Source: Bacteroidota bacterium (lineage in GTDB: Bacteria > Bacteroidota > Ignavibacteria > Ignavibacteriales > Ignavibacteriaceae). Taken from it: a stretch of DNA of 9,651 bases. The DNA is taken from contig JAJYSI010000085.1 of NCBI GenBank assembly GCA_021793635.1, positions 1 to 9,651 of the forward strand. Direction: 5' to 3'. Both the position numbers and the translations under genes were made by a program. The notes under the pieces are model-generated. The model did no database searches. It had not been told where the DNA came from and was given only the letters and a program-made list of their open reading frames with translations. Shown here in pieces: positions 1 through 6,194 of the stretch. The first letter of the stretch is position 1; every line of letters starts with the position of its first letter.

Positions 1-1
1 G

Positions 2-412
2 CATTGGTATAGTGGATTCGGGAAAGGTTCGGAAATCTCAATTTATTATGATCCGCTGATATCGAAATTAGTGTGCTGGGCAAAAGACAGGGAGAGCGCA
101 ATAGATAGAATGAAACGCGCTCTTGGTGAATATCAAATAGCCGGAGTTATAAATAACATTACATTTCTTAAATCAGTATTTAGCGACGATAAATTTAGGA
201 AAGGTGAGATAGATATAAATTTTCTTGAAAGAGAACTAAATAACTTAAACAGTTCGACGGCAGAAAGTAAAACTAATCTGGAACTTGAAGATGCTGCTGC
301 CATTGTAGCTGTTCTTATAAAAGAAAAGCTATCGGGCAAGAATCATAACGGATCAAATCTGGTAGCTGCAAAAGTTCAAAATAATAGATGGCAGGATTTG
401 ATGTATGAATGA
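2..412 (+). CDS. Biotin carboxylase subunit of an acyl-CoA (acetyl/propionyl-CoA) carboxylase, 3' end only
   Basis: The reading frame is open from the window edge and ends at TGA 410-412, so only the last 136 codons are present. The first visible residues contain YYDPLISKLVCWAKDR, followed by AIDRMKRALGEY and IAGVINNITFL. This is the conserved C-terminal region of ATP-grasp biotin carboxylases, where the usual form is YYDPMIAKL-x-DR-AI-RM-AL-EY. The GTG at 71 is internal to this conserved block and is not a start. The enzyme would carboxylate biotin on the carrier protein using ATP and bicarbonate in the cytoplasm. The last ~60 residues are a poorly conserved tail like that of separate-subunit propionyl-CoA or acetyl-CoA carboxylases. 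The next gene, encoding the biotin carrier, overlaps it by 8 nt, which indicates one operon and translational coupling. Acyl-CoA substrate specificity cannot be read from this part, because it lies in the carboxyltransferase, which is not in view. Pyruvate carboxylase subunit A is an alternative. Confidence 0.88.
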   Translation, partial: HWYSGFGKGSEISIYYDPLISKLVCWAKDRESAIDRMKRALGEYQIAGVINNITFLKSVFSDDKFRKGEIDINFLERELNNLNSSTAESKTNLELEDAAAIVAVLIKEKLSGKNHNGSNLVAAKVQNNRWQDLMYE

Positions 413-905
413 ATTTGTCATTTCATTAAATGAAGGGAAGAAGAGCGTTAGTTATTCCGGTAATTCAAGAATAGTTGTAGATAAAAATGAATATGAATGC
501 GATCTTATTCATCTTGAAGGACAAAATTATATTCTAAAAGTGAATAATAATTTTTATGAAGTAACCACTAATAAGCTTGACAATGATAGATTTTCGGTTT
601 TAATTAACGGCTGTCTTTTTGAAATAGAAGTCCGGTCTTCTTTGCAGGAAAAAGCAAGAGAGTTATTGCAGCAAAAAGCACCGGCGCATCAAAGAACTGA
701 AGTAAAGGCGCCAATGCCGGGAATGATACTAAAGATTAAAAAGAATGTTTCAGATAATATAATTCAAGGTGAAACAATTTTGATCCTTGAAGCTATGAAG
801 ATGGAAAACGACTTGCGGGCGCCGCGGCAGGGAATAATAAAAGAAATATTTGTACAAGAGGGAACCGCTGTAGAAAAGGGTGCCGTCTTATTTACAATCG
901 AATAA
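405..905 (+). CDS. Biotin carboxyl carrier subunit of acyl-CoA carboxylase (biotinyl-lipoyl domain protein)
   Basis: A complete 166-aa protein. Residues ~100-166 form a biotinyl domain: APMPGMILKI at ~102-111, then EAMKMEND with the biotinylation motif A130-M131-K132-M133, where Lys132 is the expected biotin attachment site. After it comes GIIKEIFVQEGTAVEKGAVLFTIE, the usual second half of the fold. Residues 1-~75 are beta-rich and resemble the linker region just before the biotinyl domain in fused propionyl-CoA carboxylase alpha chains (inference). The protein therefore looks like the carrier part of a carboxylase split into separate subunits. Residues ~80-100 are a charged, flexible linker. 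The ATG at 405 overlaps the end of the biotin carboxylase gene, with only a weak GCAGGAT-like ribosome site, so coupled translation is likely. Decarboxylase gamma subunits also carry this domain, but the biotin carboxylase neighbour favours a carboxylase. Confidence 0.9.
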   Translation: MNEFVISLNEGKKSVSYSGNSRIVVDKNEYECDLIHLEGQNYILKVNNNFYEVTTNKLDNDRFSVLINGCLFEIEVRSSLQEKARELLQQKAPAHQRTEVKAPMPGMILKIKKNVSDNIIQGETILILEAMKMENDLRAPRQGIIKEIFVQEGTAVEKGAVLFTIE

Positions 906-952
906 TAATATTCTAAAGGGATAATTTCATCAAATTAACATCATTAAATCAC

Positions 953-957
953 GGAGG
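953..957 (+). promoter_or_regulatory. Ribosome binding site that decides a GTG start
   Basis: GGAGG lies 4 nt before GTG 962-964. An ATG at 960-962 overlaps this GTG but is followed at once by TGA, so it cannot start the protein. The next in-frame Met (residue 36) lies beyond the signal peptide, so GTG is the only start that keeps a proper export signal. The rest of the 906-961 gap shows no convincing terminator or promoter. Confidence 0.7.
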
Positions 958-961
958 TCAT

Positions 962-2245
962 GTGAAAGTAAAAATTTTTACTTTTGTCCTTTTTCTTTTG
1001 CTGGCATATAATCAAATCTTTGCCGGCGGTTTCCAGTTGAATGAACACAGTGCACGTGCAGTTGCAATGGGAGATGCATTTACTGCCATCTCGAATGATC
1101 CTTCTGCAATTTACTACAACGGTGCAGGCTTACTCCAGTTGAACGGAGTTAATATTTCTTTAGGCTCGACCTTAATTGCACCGGTTTTCACTTTTAGAGG
1201 TGTTACTCCGGCTGTTACAGAATATGATGCCGCTAAACAAACTTTTTACCCGACTCATTTTTTTGCTACATACAGATATAACGAAGATTGGGCTTTCGGG
1301 CTTGGTTTTACCAGTCCATTTGGTTTAGGTTCCCAGTGGGATCCAAACTGGATTGGAAAATATCTTGCAATAGAAACCAGCTTGCAGGTATTTACAATTT
1401 CTCCGGTTGCTGCTTACAAAATTAATGATCAGCTTTCTGTAAGTGCCGGACTTGTTTACAGCTTTGCCAATGTAAAAATTTCTCAGAAATCTCCTTTGGC
1501 GCTTGCATCGGGTACGCCTGCACCTTTCAATCAAGATGCTTATACATCTTTGGATGGCAAAGATAATTCGGCATGGGGATATAACCTCGGAATAATGTAT
1601 AAACCGAATAAAGATTTATCTTTCGGAGCTTCATTCCACAGCATTGTTAAATACACATTCAAAGGAACTGCTACCACAACAGGTCCTTCACAATTTGCGG
1701 CGATGCTTCCGAATGGAGATGTTTCGGCAAATTTGACGACGCCGTTTAATCTTGCAGTTGGGGCTGCTTACAGAGTTATTCCCAAATTATTAATCAGTGC
1801 AGACTTCCAATATATCGGATGGTCAAGCTATGATACTCTTACAATCAATTTTGCTACTCCGCAGAAAACGGTTTCAAGCCCGAGGATGTATGAGAATACT
1901 TATATAATTAGACTTGGTGCAGAATATAATCTGATGAAAGAACTTGCCGTCCGAGCTGGAATTTATTTTGATAAAAGCCCGGTTAAGGATGAATATATTA
2001 GTCCTTCTTTACCTGAAGCAAATAGACTTGGTTTTAGTGTCGGAGCCGGTTATCAACTTGCAAATAACTTACGTATAGATGCCGCTTACTTATTTATAAG
2101 AAATAATCAGGTAACGGTTACGAATTCAAGAGAAGATTATACCGATGGTGCAGTTGTTCCTGAAGGTGCACCTGCAAATTCATTTGATGGGACATATAAT
2201 TCTTACGCGAATTTGGTTTCATTAGATATAACCTATGGATTTTAA
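962..2245 (+). CDS. FadL/OMPP1/TodX-family outer membrane transport protein
   Basis: A 427-aa outer membrane beta-barrel. Residues 1-21 are a signal peptide with a hydrophobic stretch (FTFVLFLLLAY) and likely cleavage after Ala21, giving a mature start GGFQLNEHSARAVAMGDAF. That start, followed by AISNDPSAIYYNGAGL at ~42-57, is the signature of the FadL family. In FadL the NPA-type segment in the N-terminal hatch helps move hydrophobic substrates across the outer membrane. Alternating aromatic/small residues through the rest and the final ...SLDITYGF, ending in Phe, fit a barrel inserted by the BAM machinery. Family members carry long-chain fatty acids or aromatic hydrocarbons; the substrate here is unknown. 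It starts with GTG after a strong GGAGG. The next gene, an SGNH lipoprotein, follows after 18 nt, so the two are probably co-transcribed and may work together on lipid or ester substrates. Length is normal for the family. Confidence 0.87.
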   Translation: MKVKIFTFVLFLLLAYNQIFAGGFQLNEHSARAVAMGDAFTAISNDPSAIYYNGAGLLQLNGVNISLGSTLIAPVFTFRGVTPAVTEYDAAKQTFYPTHFFATYRYNEDWAFGLGFTSPFGLGSQWDPNWIGKYLAIETSLQVFTISPVAAYKINDQLSVSAGLVYSFANVKISQKSPLALASGTPAPFNQDAYTSLDGKDNSAWGYNLGIMYKPNKDLSFGASFHSIVKYTFKGTATTTGPSQFAAMLPNGDVSANLTTPFNLAVGAAYRVIPKLLISADFQYIGWSSYDTLTINFATPQKTVSSPRMYENTYIIRLGAEYNLMKELAVRAGIYFDKSPVKDEYISPSLPEANRLGFSVGAGYQLANNLRIDAAYLFIRNNQVTVTNSREDYTDGAVVPEGAPANSFDGTYNSYANLVSLDITYGF

Positions 2246-2263
2246 GGAAGGAAAGGTTTTGAA

Positions 2264-3673
2264 ATGAAAAAGATATTAAATTTATTTTTTGCATCGTTTA
2301 TAATTGTCTTTATTCTTTCCGGATGTCAGGATAGAACAGATTTAACAGGTCCATCACCTTCGAATAGAAAGGTTGACTTTACTCGCTTGGTTAGCCTTGG
2401 TAACAGTTTAACTGCAGGTTATCAATCTAGTGCCTTGTATGCTGATGCTCAACTCTATGCTTATGATGCTCAAATAGCAAAGGAAGTTAATGCCAACTAT
2501 GCCACCCCGACAATTTCATATCCAGGTATTGGTGGATTGATGTATATTAAATCTATTGATTTGGCAAAAGGTACAATTGATATAGGAGTAAACCCAAGTA
2601 CGGGTACACCGACTAATACGGGCTATAAAGCTCCGTATAATAATCTTGGTGTTCCTGGCGCTATTCTTAATGATATATTAAATACAACAAGCTCAACAAC
2701 AAATCCATTCTTCAATATTGTTTTGAGAGGATTGGGAACTGAATATTCTCAAGCAAAAGCGCTTCAGCCTACTTTCCTAACATTGTGGATAGGCAACAAT
2801 GATATTTTAGGATATGCAACAAGCGGCGGTACTTCACCTTACACTCCATCTAATTTATTTACAAGTATGTTTAATACTCTCGGAGATAGTATTGCTTCTC
2901 TCGGCTGTAAAGCAGCAATTGCAAATATTCCTGATGTAACTTCAATCCCTTTCTTTACAACAGTTGGTCCGGTAATATCTCAACAAGTTCCATGGGGCGC
3001 AATTAAATTATTAGGAGCTCCCGGATTAATCTATCAAAAGAACGGAGAAACTATTGGTACCGGCGTAGCTGATTCCTTAGCATTATTAACTGGACAGGTT
3101 CTTATAACACTTCCCGGAAGTAATTACGCTACCTTAATCGGACAATCGACAGGCAAATTTTATAGAGATAATCATTATCCCGCATTACCGGTTGGAATCG
3201 ATACCACAAAACCTTTCGGACTTCATCCGCAAAATCCCTGGCCGGATGCTTTGATTCTAGATCCGAATGAAATTGCTACGGCAAAAACTACAACCGCAGA
3301 TTTCAACGCTGCGATTGCTGGAGTAGTTAGTAAATATTCCGATAGATTTGTTCTCGTTGATATAAATAAATTTTTCAATACTGTTAGAGCCGCAGATTTT
3401 ACCGGCGGAACAGTTTTTAACGGTATCAGATTTTCTACTTTTTATGTTACCGGAGGATTATTCAGTCTTGATGGAATTCATCCTACAAGTCAGGGGCAGG
3501 CAGTGGTTGCAAACCAATTTCTTGCAGCTATAAACGCAAAATTCGGTTCAAACTTTCCGATGATTGACGTAGCTGCAGTTCCAGGTAGTTTAATACTTGC
3601 TAAGCGAGCTTACCAACAAAACCATAAGCTTCCGTATTTTGAACCCGGGGCATTTGATCATATCTTATATTAA
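2264..3673 (+). CDS. SGNH/GDSL-family hydrolase lipoprotein
   Basis: A 469-aa protein with a lipoprotein signal peptide. Residues 1-20 are hydrophobic after MKK, and the lipobox L18-S19-G20-C21 puts the lipidated Cys at 21. The SGNH blocks are all visible. Block I is SLGNSLTAG with the nucleophile Ser48 (Asn in place of the Asp of GDSL), block II is NLGVPG with Gly129, block III is IGNND with Asn179, and block V is DGIHPT with Asp403 and His406. The protein should therefore be an active serine esterase or lipase-like hydrolase anchored in the cell envelope. It is longer than a minimal SGNH domain (~200 aa), with extra sequence between blocks I and II and between blocks III and V. A ribosome site AGGAAAGG at 2249-2256 lies 7 nt before the ATG, and the gene follows the FadL-like gene closely. 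Inference: it could release acyl groups or hydrophobic products that the barrel transports. The substrate is not known. Confidence 0.88.
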   Translation: MKKILNLFFASFIIVFILSGCQDRTDLTGPSPSNRKVDFTRLVSLGNSLTAGYQSSALYADAQLYAYDAQIAKEVNANYATPTISYPGIGGLMYIKSIDLAKGTIDIGVNPSTGTPTNTGYKAPYNNLGVPGAILNDILNTTSSTTNPFFNIVLRGLGTEYSQAKALQPTFLTLWIGNNDILGYATSGGTSPYTPSNLFTSMFNTLGDSIASLGCKAAIANIPDVTSIPFFTTVGPVISQQVPWGAIKLLGAPGLIYQKNGETIGTGVADSLALLTGQVLITLPGSNYATLIGQSTGKFYRDNHYPALPVGIDTTKPFGLHPQNPWPDALILDPNEIATAKTTTADFNAAIAGVVSKYSDRFVLVDINKFFNTVRAADFTGGTVFNGIRFSTFYVTGGLFSLDGIHPTSQGQAVVANQFLAAINAKFGSNFPMIDVAAVPGSLILAKRAYQQNHKLPYFEPGAFDHILY

Positions 3674-3682
3674 TTTTAATTT

Positions 3683-3708
3683 GAAGGGATGGTGCAAGCC
3701 ATCCCTTC
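3683..3708 (+). terminator. Hairpin terminator after the FadL/SGNH-hydrolase unit
   Basis: GAAGGGATGG at 3683-3692 pairs perfectly with CCATCCCTTC at 3699-3708 around a 6-nt loop (TGCAAG). It starts 10 nt after the hydrolase stop codon. The following GTCTTTATT is only moderately T-rich, so the U-tract is imperfect, but the stem is far stronger than anything nearby and sits at the boundary with the next transcription unit. Confidence 0.8.
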
Positions 3709-3810
3709 GTCTTTATTCAGAATATACACAGGGGAATGCATTTTAATTCAATACTTCATTTTATAATGAACAATTTAAAAGATTTTTTTAAGAAAATTTT
3801 GATTTATCTC

Positions 3811-3841
3811 TTGACAAAGAAATAAATGTTTCCTATGTTTG
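3811..3841 (+). promoter_or_regulatory. Promoter of the ROK repressor gene
   Basis: TTGACA at 3811-3816 is separated by 17 nt from TATGTT at 3834-3839, a very good sigma-70-type promoter. The same downstream element read two bases further, TATGTTTG at 3834-3841, also exactly fits the Bacteroidota -7 consensus TAnnTTTG, with TTG about 20 nt upstream as its -33 partner. Transcription would start near 3846, inside the palindromic operator, so bound repressor would block initiation. Confidence 0.68.
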
Positions 3842-3842
3842 A

Positions 3843-3867
3843 TTAGTTAGTTTGGACGACCAACTAA
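3843..3867. promoter_or_regulatory. ROK repressor operator, site 1
   Basis: A 25-bp imperfect palindrome: TTAGTTAGT at 3843-3851 and ACCAACTAA at 3859-3867 match as inverted repeats in 8 of 9 positions, around a 7-nt centre. It begins just downstream of the -10/-7 element and covers the expected start of transcription, 28 nt before the repressor ATG. A related site (18 of 25 positions identical) precedes the kinase gene. The half-sites and spacing resemble the Bacillus XylR operator as I recall it (arms TTAGTTTGT and ACAAACTAA), and XylR is also a ROK repressor. Autoregulation by the downstream protein is inferred. Confidence 0.75.
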
Positions 3868-3895
3868 TTAAGCGCAAAATTTCTTAAATATTTTA

Positions 3896-5104
3896 ATGAG
3901 TTCCAAAACTTCAACAATTATAACAGGTAATGCTAAAGTTGTCCGAGGAATCAACCGGACAATGATTTTGAATATTATCCGAGAACAACAACCTATTTCT
4001 CGAATAAATATTGCAAGGCTTACAGGACTAAATAAAAGCACGGTATCTGATATTATCTCTGAACTCTTAAAAGAAGATTTGATCTACGAACTTGTAAATG
4101 AAGATCAAAAAGTTGGTAGAAACCCATTCAACTTGTATTTAAAATTAGGTAAATACTTTGTTGGAGCCATTAATATTGATTCATCAATTACCAGGTTTGC
4201 CATAACGGATATTGATGGTAGTATAAAGGGAACCTCGGAAATTGAAACAGATTCTTCCAATGCAGAAAGATTTATGGATAAGTGTATTGAGGAAATTCAA
4301 AAATTATGTAAGAATCTGAAAATCAAAAGTCTAGAAGGATTGGGAATTAGTGTTGCTGGTATTGTTGATCATGAAAATGGTAAAGTGAACTTTGCACCTA
4401 ATTTAGGTTGGGAGAATTTTAAAATTGGGGAATATGTTAAAAAGAAACTTATCAATGTTAAAAATATTTCTGTTGGTAATGATGCTAAGTCATCGGCACT
4501 TGCTGAACTCTGGTTTGGTAGCCATGAACTGGATTTAACTAATTTTGTGTTTTTGTCTATTGGACAGGGAATTGGTTCAGGGATTGTGGTTGGAAGCAAG
4601 TTAATAGACGGTGAGTTCCAAGCTTCTGGCGAATTTGGGCACATGGTTATTTTTGAAGGGGGAGAGCTATGCAAATGTGGTAACCGCGGCTGCTGGGAAG
4701 CTTATGCTTCCGATAGAGCGATAGTAAATCAGTATCTTGCTAAGAAGCCGGGTAAGTTAAAACATTCAGTAGACTTTTTTGTACAGGATATTCTTGAACT
4801 TGCAAAAAATAATGATGAAACGGCAATTGAAATACTTAAGCAAACTGGTTATTACTTGGGTCTTGGGATTACAAATATAATTAAAGCAATTGATCCGCAC
4901 GCAATTATCATTGGCGGAAAAATTACACAGGTCTGGGATATAATCTATCCTGAAATGATGAAAGTGATTTCACAGCGTACATTTTTTGGAAAGGAAAAGA
5001 AAATAATAATTCTTCCTACTACTATTAAAGAAGTTCAACCAAGGTTAATGGGCGCGGCTACACTTGCAATTGAAGAAATTTTTGATGGGTTTAAAATCAC
5101 ATGA
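3896..5104 (+). CDS. ROK-family transcriptional repressor (HTH plus sugar-kinase-like domain)
   Basis: A 402-aa protein. Residues ~20-63 form a winged helix-turn-helix typical of ROK repressors (NagC/XylR/Mlc type): RTMILNIIREQQPISRINIA, then LTGLNKSTVSDIISELLKE, with the recognition helix at ~46-60. Residues ~87-395 form the ROK actin-like fold: AGIVDHENGKVNFAPNLGW at ~154-172, GNDAKSSALAELW with Asn195-Asp196, SIGQGIGSGIVVG at ~221-233, and the zinc motif His249, Cys259, Cys261, Cys266. The N-terminal ATP loop, DxGGT in kinases, is degenerate here (NIDSSITRF at 93-101), so it probably binds sugar without phosphorylating it. It is likely to repress its own promoter and the kinase-receptor pair through the two palindromes, with a sugar as inducer. 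The ATG at 3896 keeps the whole HTH; there is little Shine-Dalgarno sequence before it. Which sugar it senses is not settled by the sequence. Confidence 0.9.
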   Translation: MSSKTSTIITGNAKVVRGINRTMILNIIREQQPISRINIARLTGLNKSTVSDIISELLKEDLIYELVNEDQKVGRNPFNLYLKLGKYFVGAINIDSSITRFAITDIDGSIKGTSEIETDSSNAERFMDKCIEEIQKLCKNLKIKSLEGLGISVAGIVDHENGKVNFAPNLGWENFKIGEYVKKKLINVKNISVGNDAKSSALAELWFGSHELDLTNFVFLSIGQGIGSGIVVGSKLIDGEFQASGEFGHMVIFEGGELCKCGNRGCWEAYASDRAIVNQYLAKKPGKLKHSVDFFVQDILELAKNNDETAIEILKQTGYYLGLGITNIIKAIDPHAIIIGGKITQVWDIIYPEMMKVISQRTFFGKEKKIIILPTTIKEVQPRLMGAATLAIEEIFDGFKIT

Positions 5105-5131
5105 TTGAAAAATCTCTTTTCTATTCATGAA

Positions 5132-5156
5132 TTGGTTAGTTGACTCAACCAACTAT
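5132..5156. promoter_or_regulatory. ROK repressor operator, site 2
   Basis: TTGGTTAGT at 5132-5140 and ACCAACTAT at 5148-5156 form an imperfect palindrome (6 of 9 arm positions pair) with the same 7-nt centre length as site 1. Each arm matches the corresponding arm of site 1 in 8 of 9 positions, while the centres differ (2 of 7 identical). That is the pattern expected of a protein binding site. It lies in the 84-nt gap between the repressor and kinase genes. Confidence 0.68.
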
Positions 5157-5159
5157 ATT
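5132..5159 (+). promoter_or_regulatory. Candidate promoter of the kinase-receptor operon
   Basis: TTGGTT at 5132-5137 and TATATT at 5154-5159, 16 nt apart, form a plausible -35/-10 pair, and TATATTTT also nearly fits TAnnTTTG. If correct, operator site 2 fills the spacer, so repressor binding would exclude RNA polymerase. The leader to the ATG would be about 23 nt. An alternative -35, TTGAAA at 5105-5110, has no good -10 partner. The assignment is weaker than for the repressor promoter. Confidence 0.4.
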
Positions 5160-5188
5160 TTTTAGATTATCAATTAAATAAAAAAATA

Positions 5189-6193
5189 ATGATGAATGAT
5201 TTATATACTAAGAATTTGAAAATAGCAGCCGGAATTGATATCGGAGGTACAAACACAGTAATAGGATTTATTGATCTGGATGATAATATTTTATCTGAAA
5301 TTACTTTTGAAACAAAAGCTGAAAAAGGAGCCGAAAATTTTGTTGATAGGTTAGTCTCTATTATTAAAGATGAATATACCAAGCTAAAAGATAATTACAC
5401 CCTTTCCGGGATTGGGATTGCGGCACCAAGTGCTAATTACCTAAATGGAACAATTGAATCAGCCGCAAATTTAAATTGGGGAAACGTTAATATAGTTAGC
5501 ATGTTGAAAACTTATTTTGATTTGCCTATTGCTTTGATAAATGATGCTGATGCTGCCGCTCTCGGTGAGCACAAATTCGGCATTGCAAAGGGTATGAAAA
5601 ACTTTATTGTGCTTACTTTAGGCACCGGACTCGGAAGCGGAATTTTTATTGAAGGGCATTTATTGCATGGAGAAAACGGACATGCTGGAGAGCTTGGTCA
5701 TTTAGTGGTTGAATCCCAAGGTAGACAATGCTCTTGCGGGCGTTATGATTGCTTAGAAACTTATGTTTCTGCTAAAGGATTAAAAAGAAGTGTATTCCAT
5801 TTTTTAAGTTATACGAATACATCTAGTGCTCTAAGAGAAATAAGTTTTAACGAGTTAACGGGTAAAAAAATAAGCGAGCTTGCGCAAAAGCAGGATCCTA
5901 TTGCCATAAGTGCGTTCAATTATACTGGGGAAATACTTGGCAAAACAATGGCAAACGTAGTCAACTTATTTAATCCAGAAGCAATCATTTTATACGGCGG
6001 TTTGGCAGAATCCGATGAGCTTTTAATAAGCCCTACAAATGAATTTTTTGAAAAATCATTATTAAATATTTATAAAGGTAAAGTAAGAATTATTAAATCA
6101 CAATTGCAGAACGGCAAAGCTGCGGTTCTTGGTGCATGTTATTTTGTTAAAGATTTAATAATGGAAGAGAAATTAATTACTCAAGGAGAATAA
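5189..6193 (+). CDS. ROK-family sugar kinase (glucokinase-like)
   Basis: A 334-aa cytoplasmic protein without HTH, of normal length for a ROK kinase. The ATP loop is intact: GIDIGGTNTVIGF with Asp17 and GGT at 19-21. Further motifs are APSANYLNGTIESAANLNWGN at ~79-99, INDADAAALGE with the catalytic base Asp119, LGTGLGSGIF at ~144-153 as the second phosphate loop, and GELGH with Glu168 and His171. Cys181, Cys183 and Cys188 complete the zinc site with His171. It should phosphorylate a hexose or similar sugar with ATP. Glucokinase is the nearest general label, but fructose, mannose, allose or N-acetyl sugars are possible. Two adjacent ATGs (5189 and 5192) could start it, and there is no clear Shine-Dalgarno site. 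It is preceded by operator site 2, and the TonB-dependent receptor begins 1 nt after its stop. Together with the repressor it forms an adjacent pair of ROK paralogs, one regulatory and one catalytic. Confidence 0.9.
   Translation: MMNDLYTKNLKIAAGIDIGGTNTVIGFIDLDDNILSEITFETKAEKGAENFVDRLVSIIKDEYTKLKDNYTLSGIGIAAPSANYLNGTIESAANLNWGNVNIVSMLKTYFDLPIALINDADAAALGEHKFGIAKGMKNFIVLTLGTGLGSGIFIEGHLLHGENGHAGELGHLVVESQGRQCSCGRYDCLETYVSAKGLKRSVFHFLSYTNTSSALREISFNELTGKKISELAQKQDPIAISAFNYTGEILGKTMANVVNLFNPEAIILYGGLAESDELLISPTNEFFEKSLLNIYKGKVRIIKSQLQNGKAAVLGACYFVKDLIMEEKLITQGE
6183..6188 (+). promoter_or_regulatory. Ribosome binding site of the receptor gene, inside the kinase gene end
   Basis: AAGGAG lies 6 nt before ATG 6195 and within the last codons of the kinase gene, whose TAA is at 6191-6193. 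A ribosome finishing the kinase would stop on top of the receptor start, so coupled translation is likely. Confidence 0.75.
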
Positions 6194-6194
6194 C

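Noticed and set aside
71..73. GTG at 71 as the start of a separate 113-aa protein
   Set aside because: The frame continues upstream to the window edge, and the residues before the GTG (ISIYYDPLISKL) belong to the conserved biotin carboxylase C-terminal region, so this is an internal codon of a gene cut by the window edge.
3755..3770. TTCATT-TTAT-AATGAA hairpin and the TATAAT within it (3762-3767)
   Set aside because: The stem is only 6 bp and nearly all A/T, no good -35 element lies 16-18 nt upstream of the TATAAT, and the promoter at 3811-3841 is much better placed and better matched.
4369..4674. Minus-strand open frame of 101 codons inside the ROK repressor gene
   Set aside because: It is opposite a well-supported gene with conserved ROK motifs, its translation is rich in Ser/Pro/Leu with no recognisable motif, and it has no separate promoter or ribosome site. 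The same applies to the minus-strand frames at 133-339, 1325-1534, 5170-5382 and 6173-6412.
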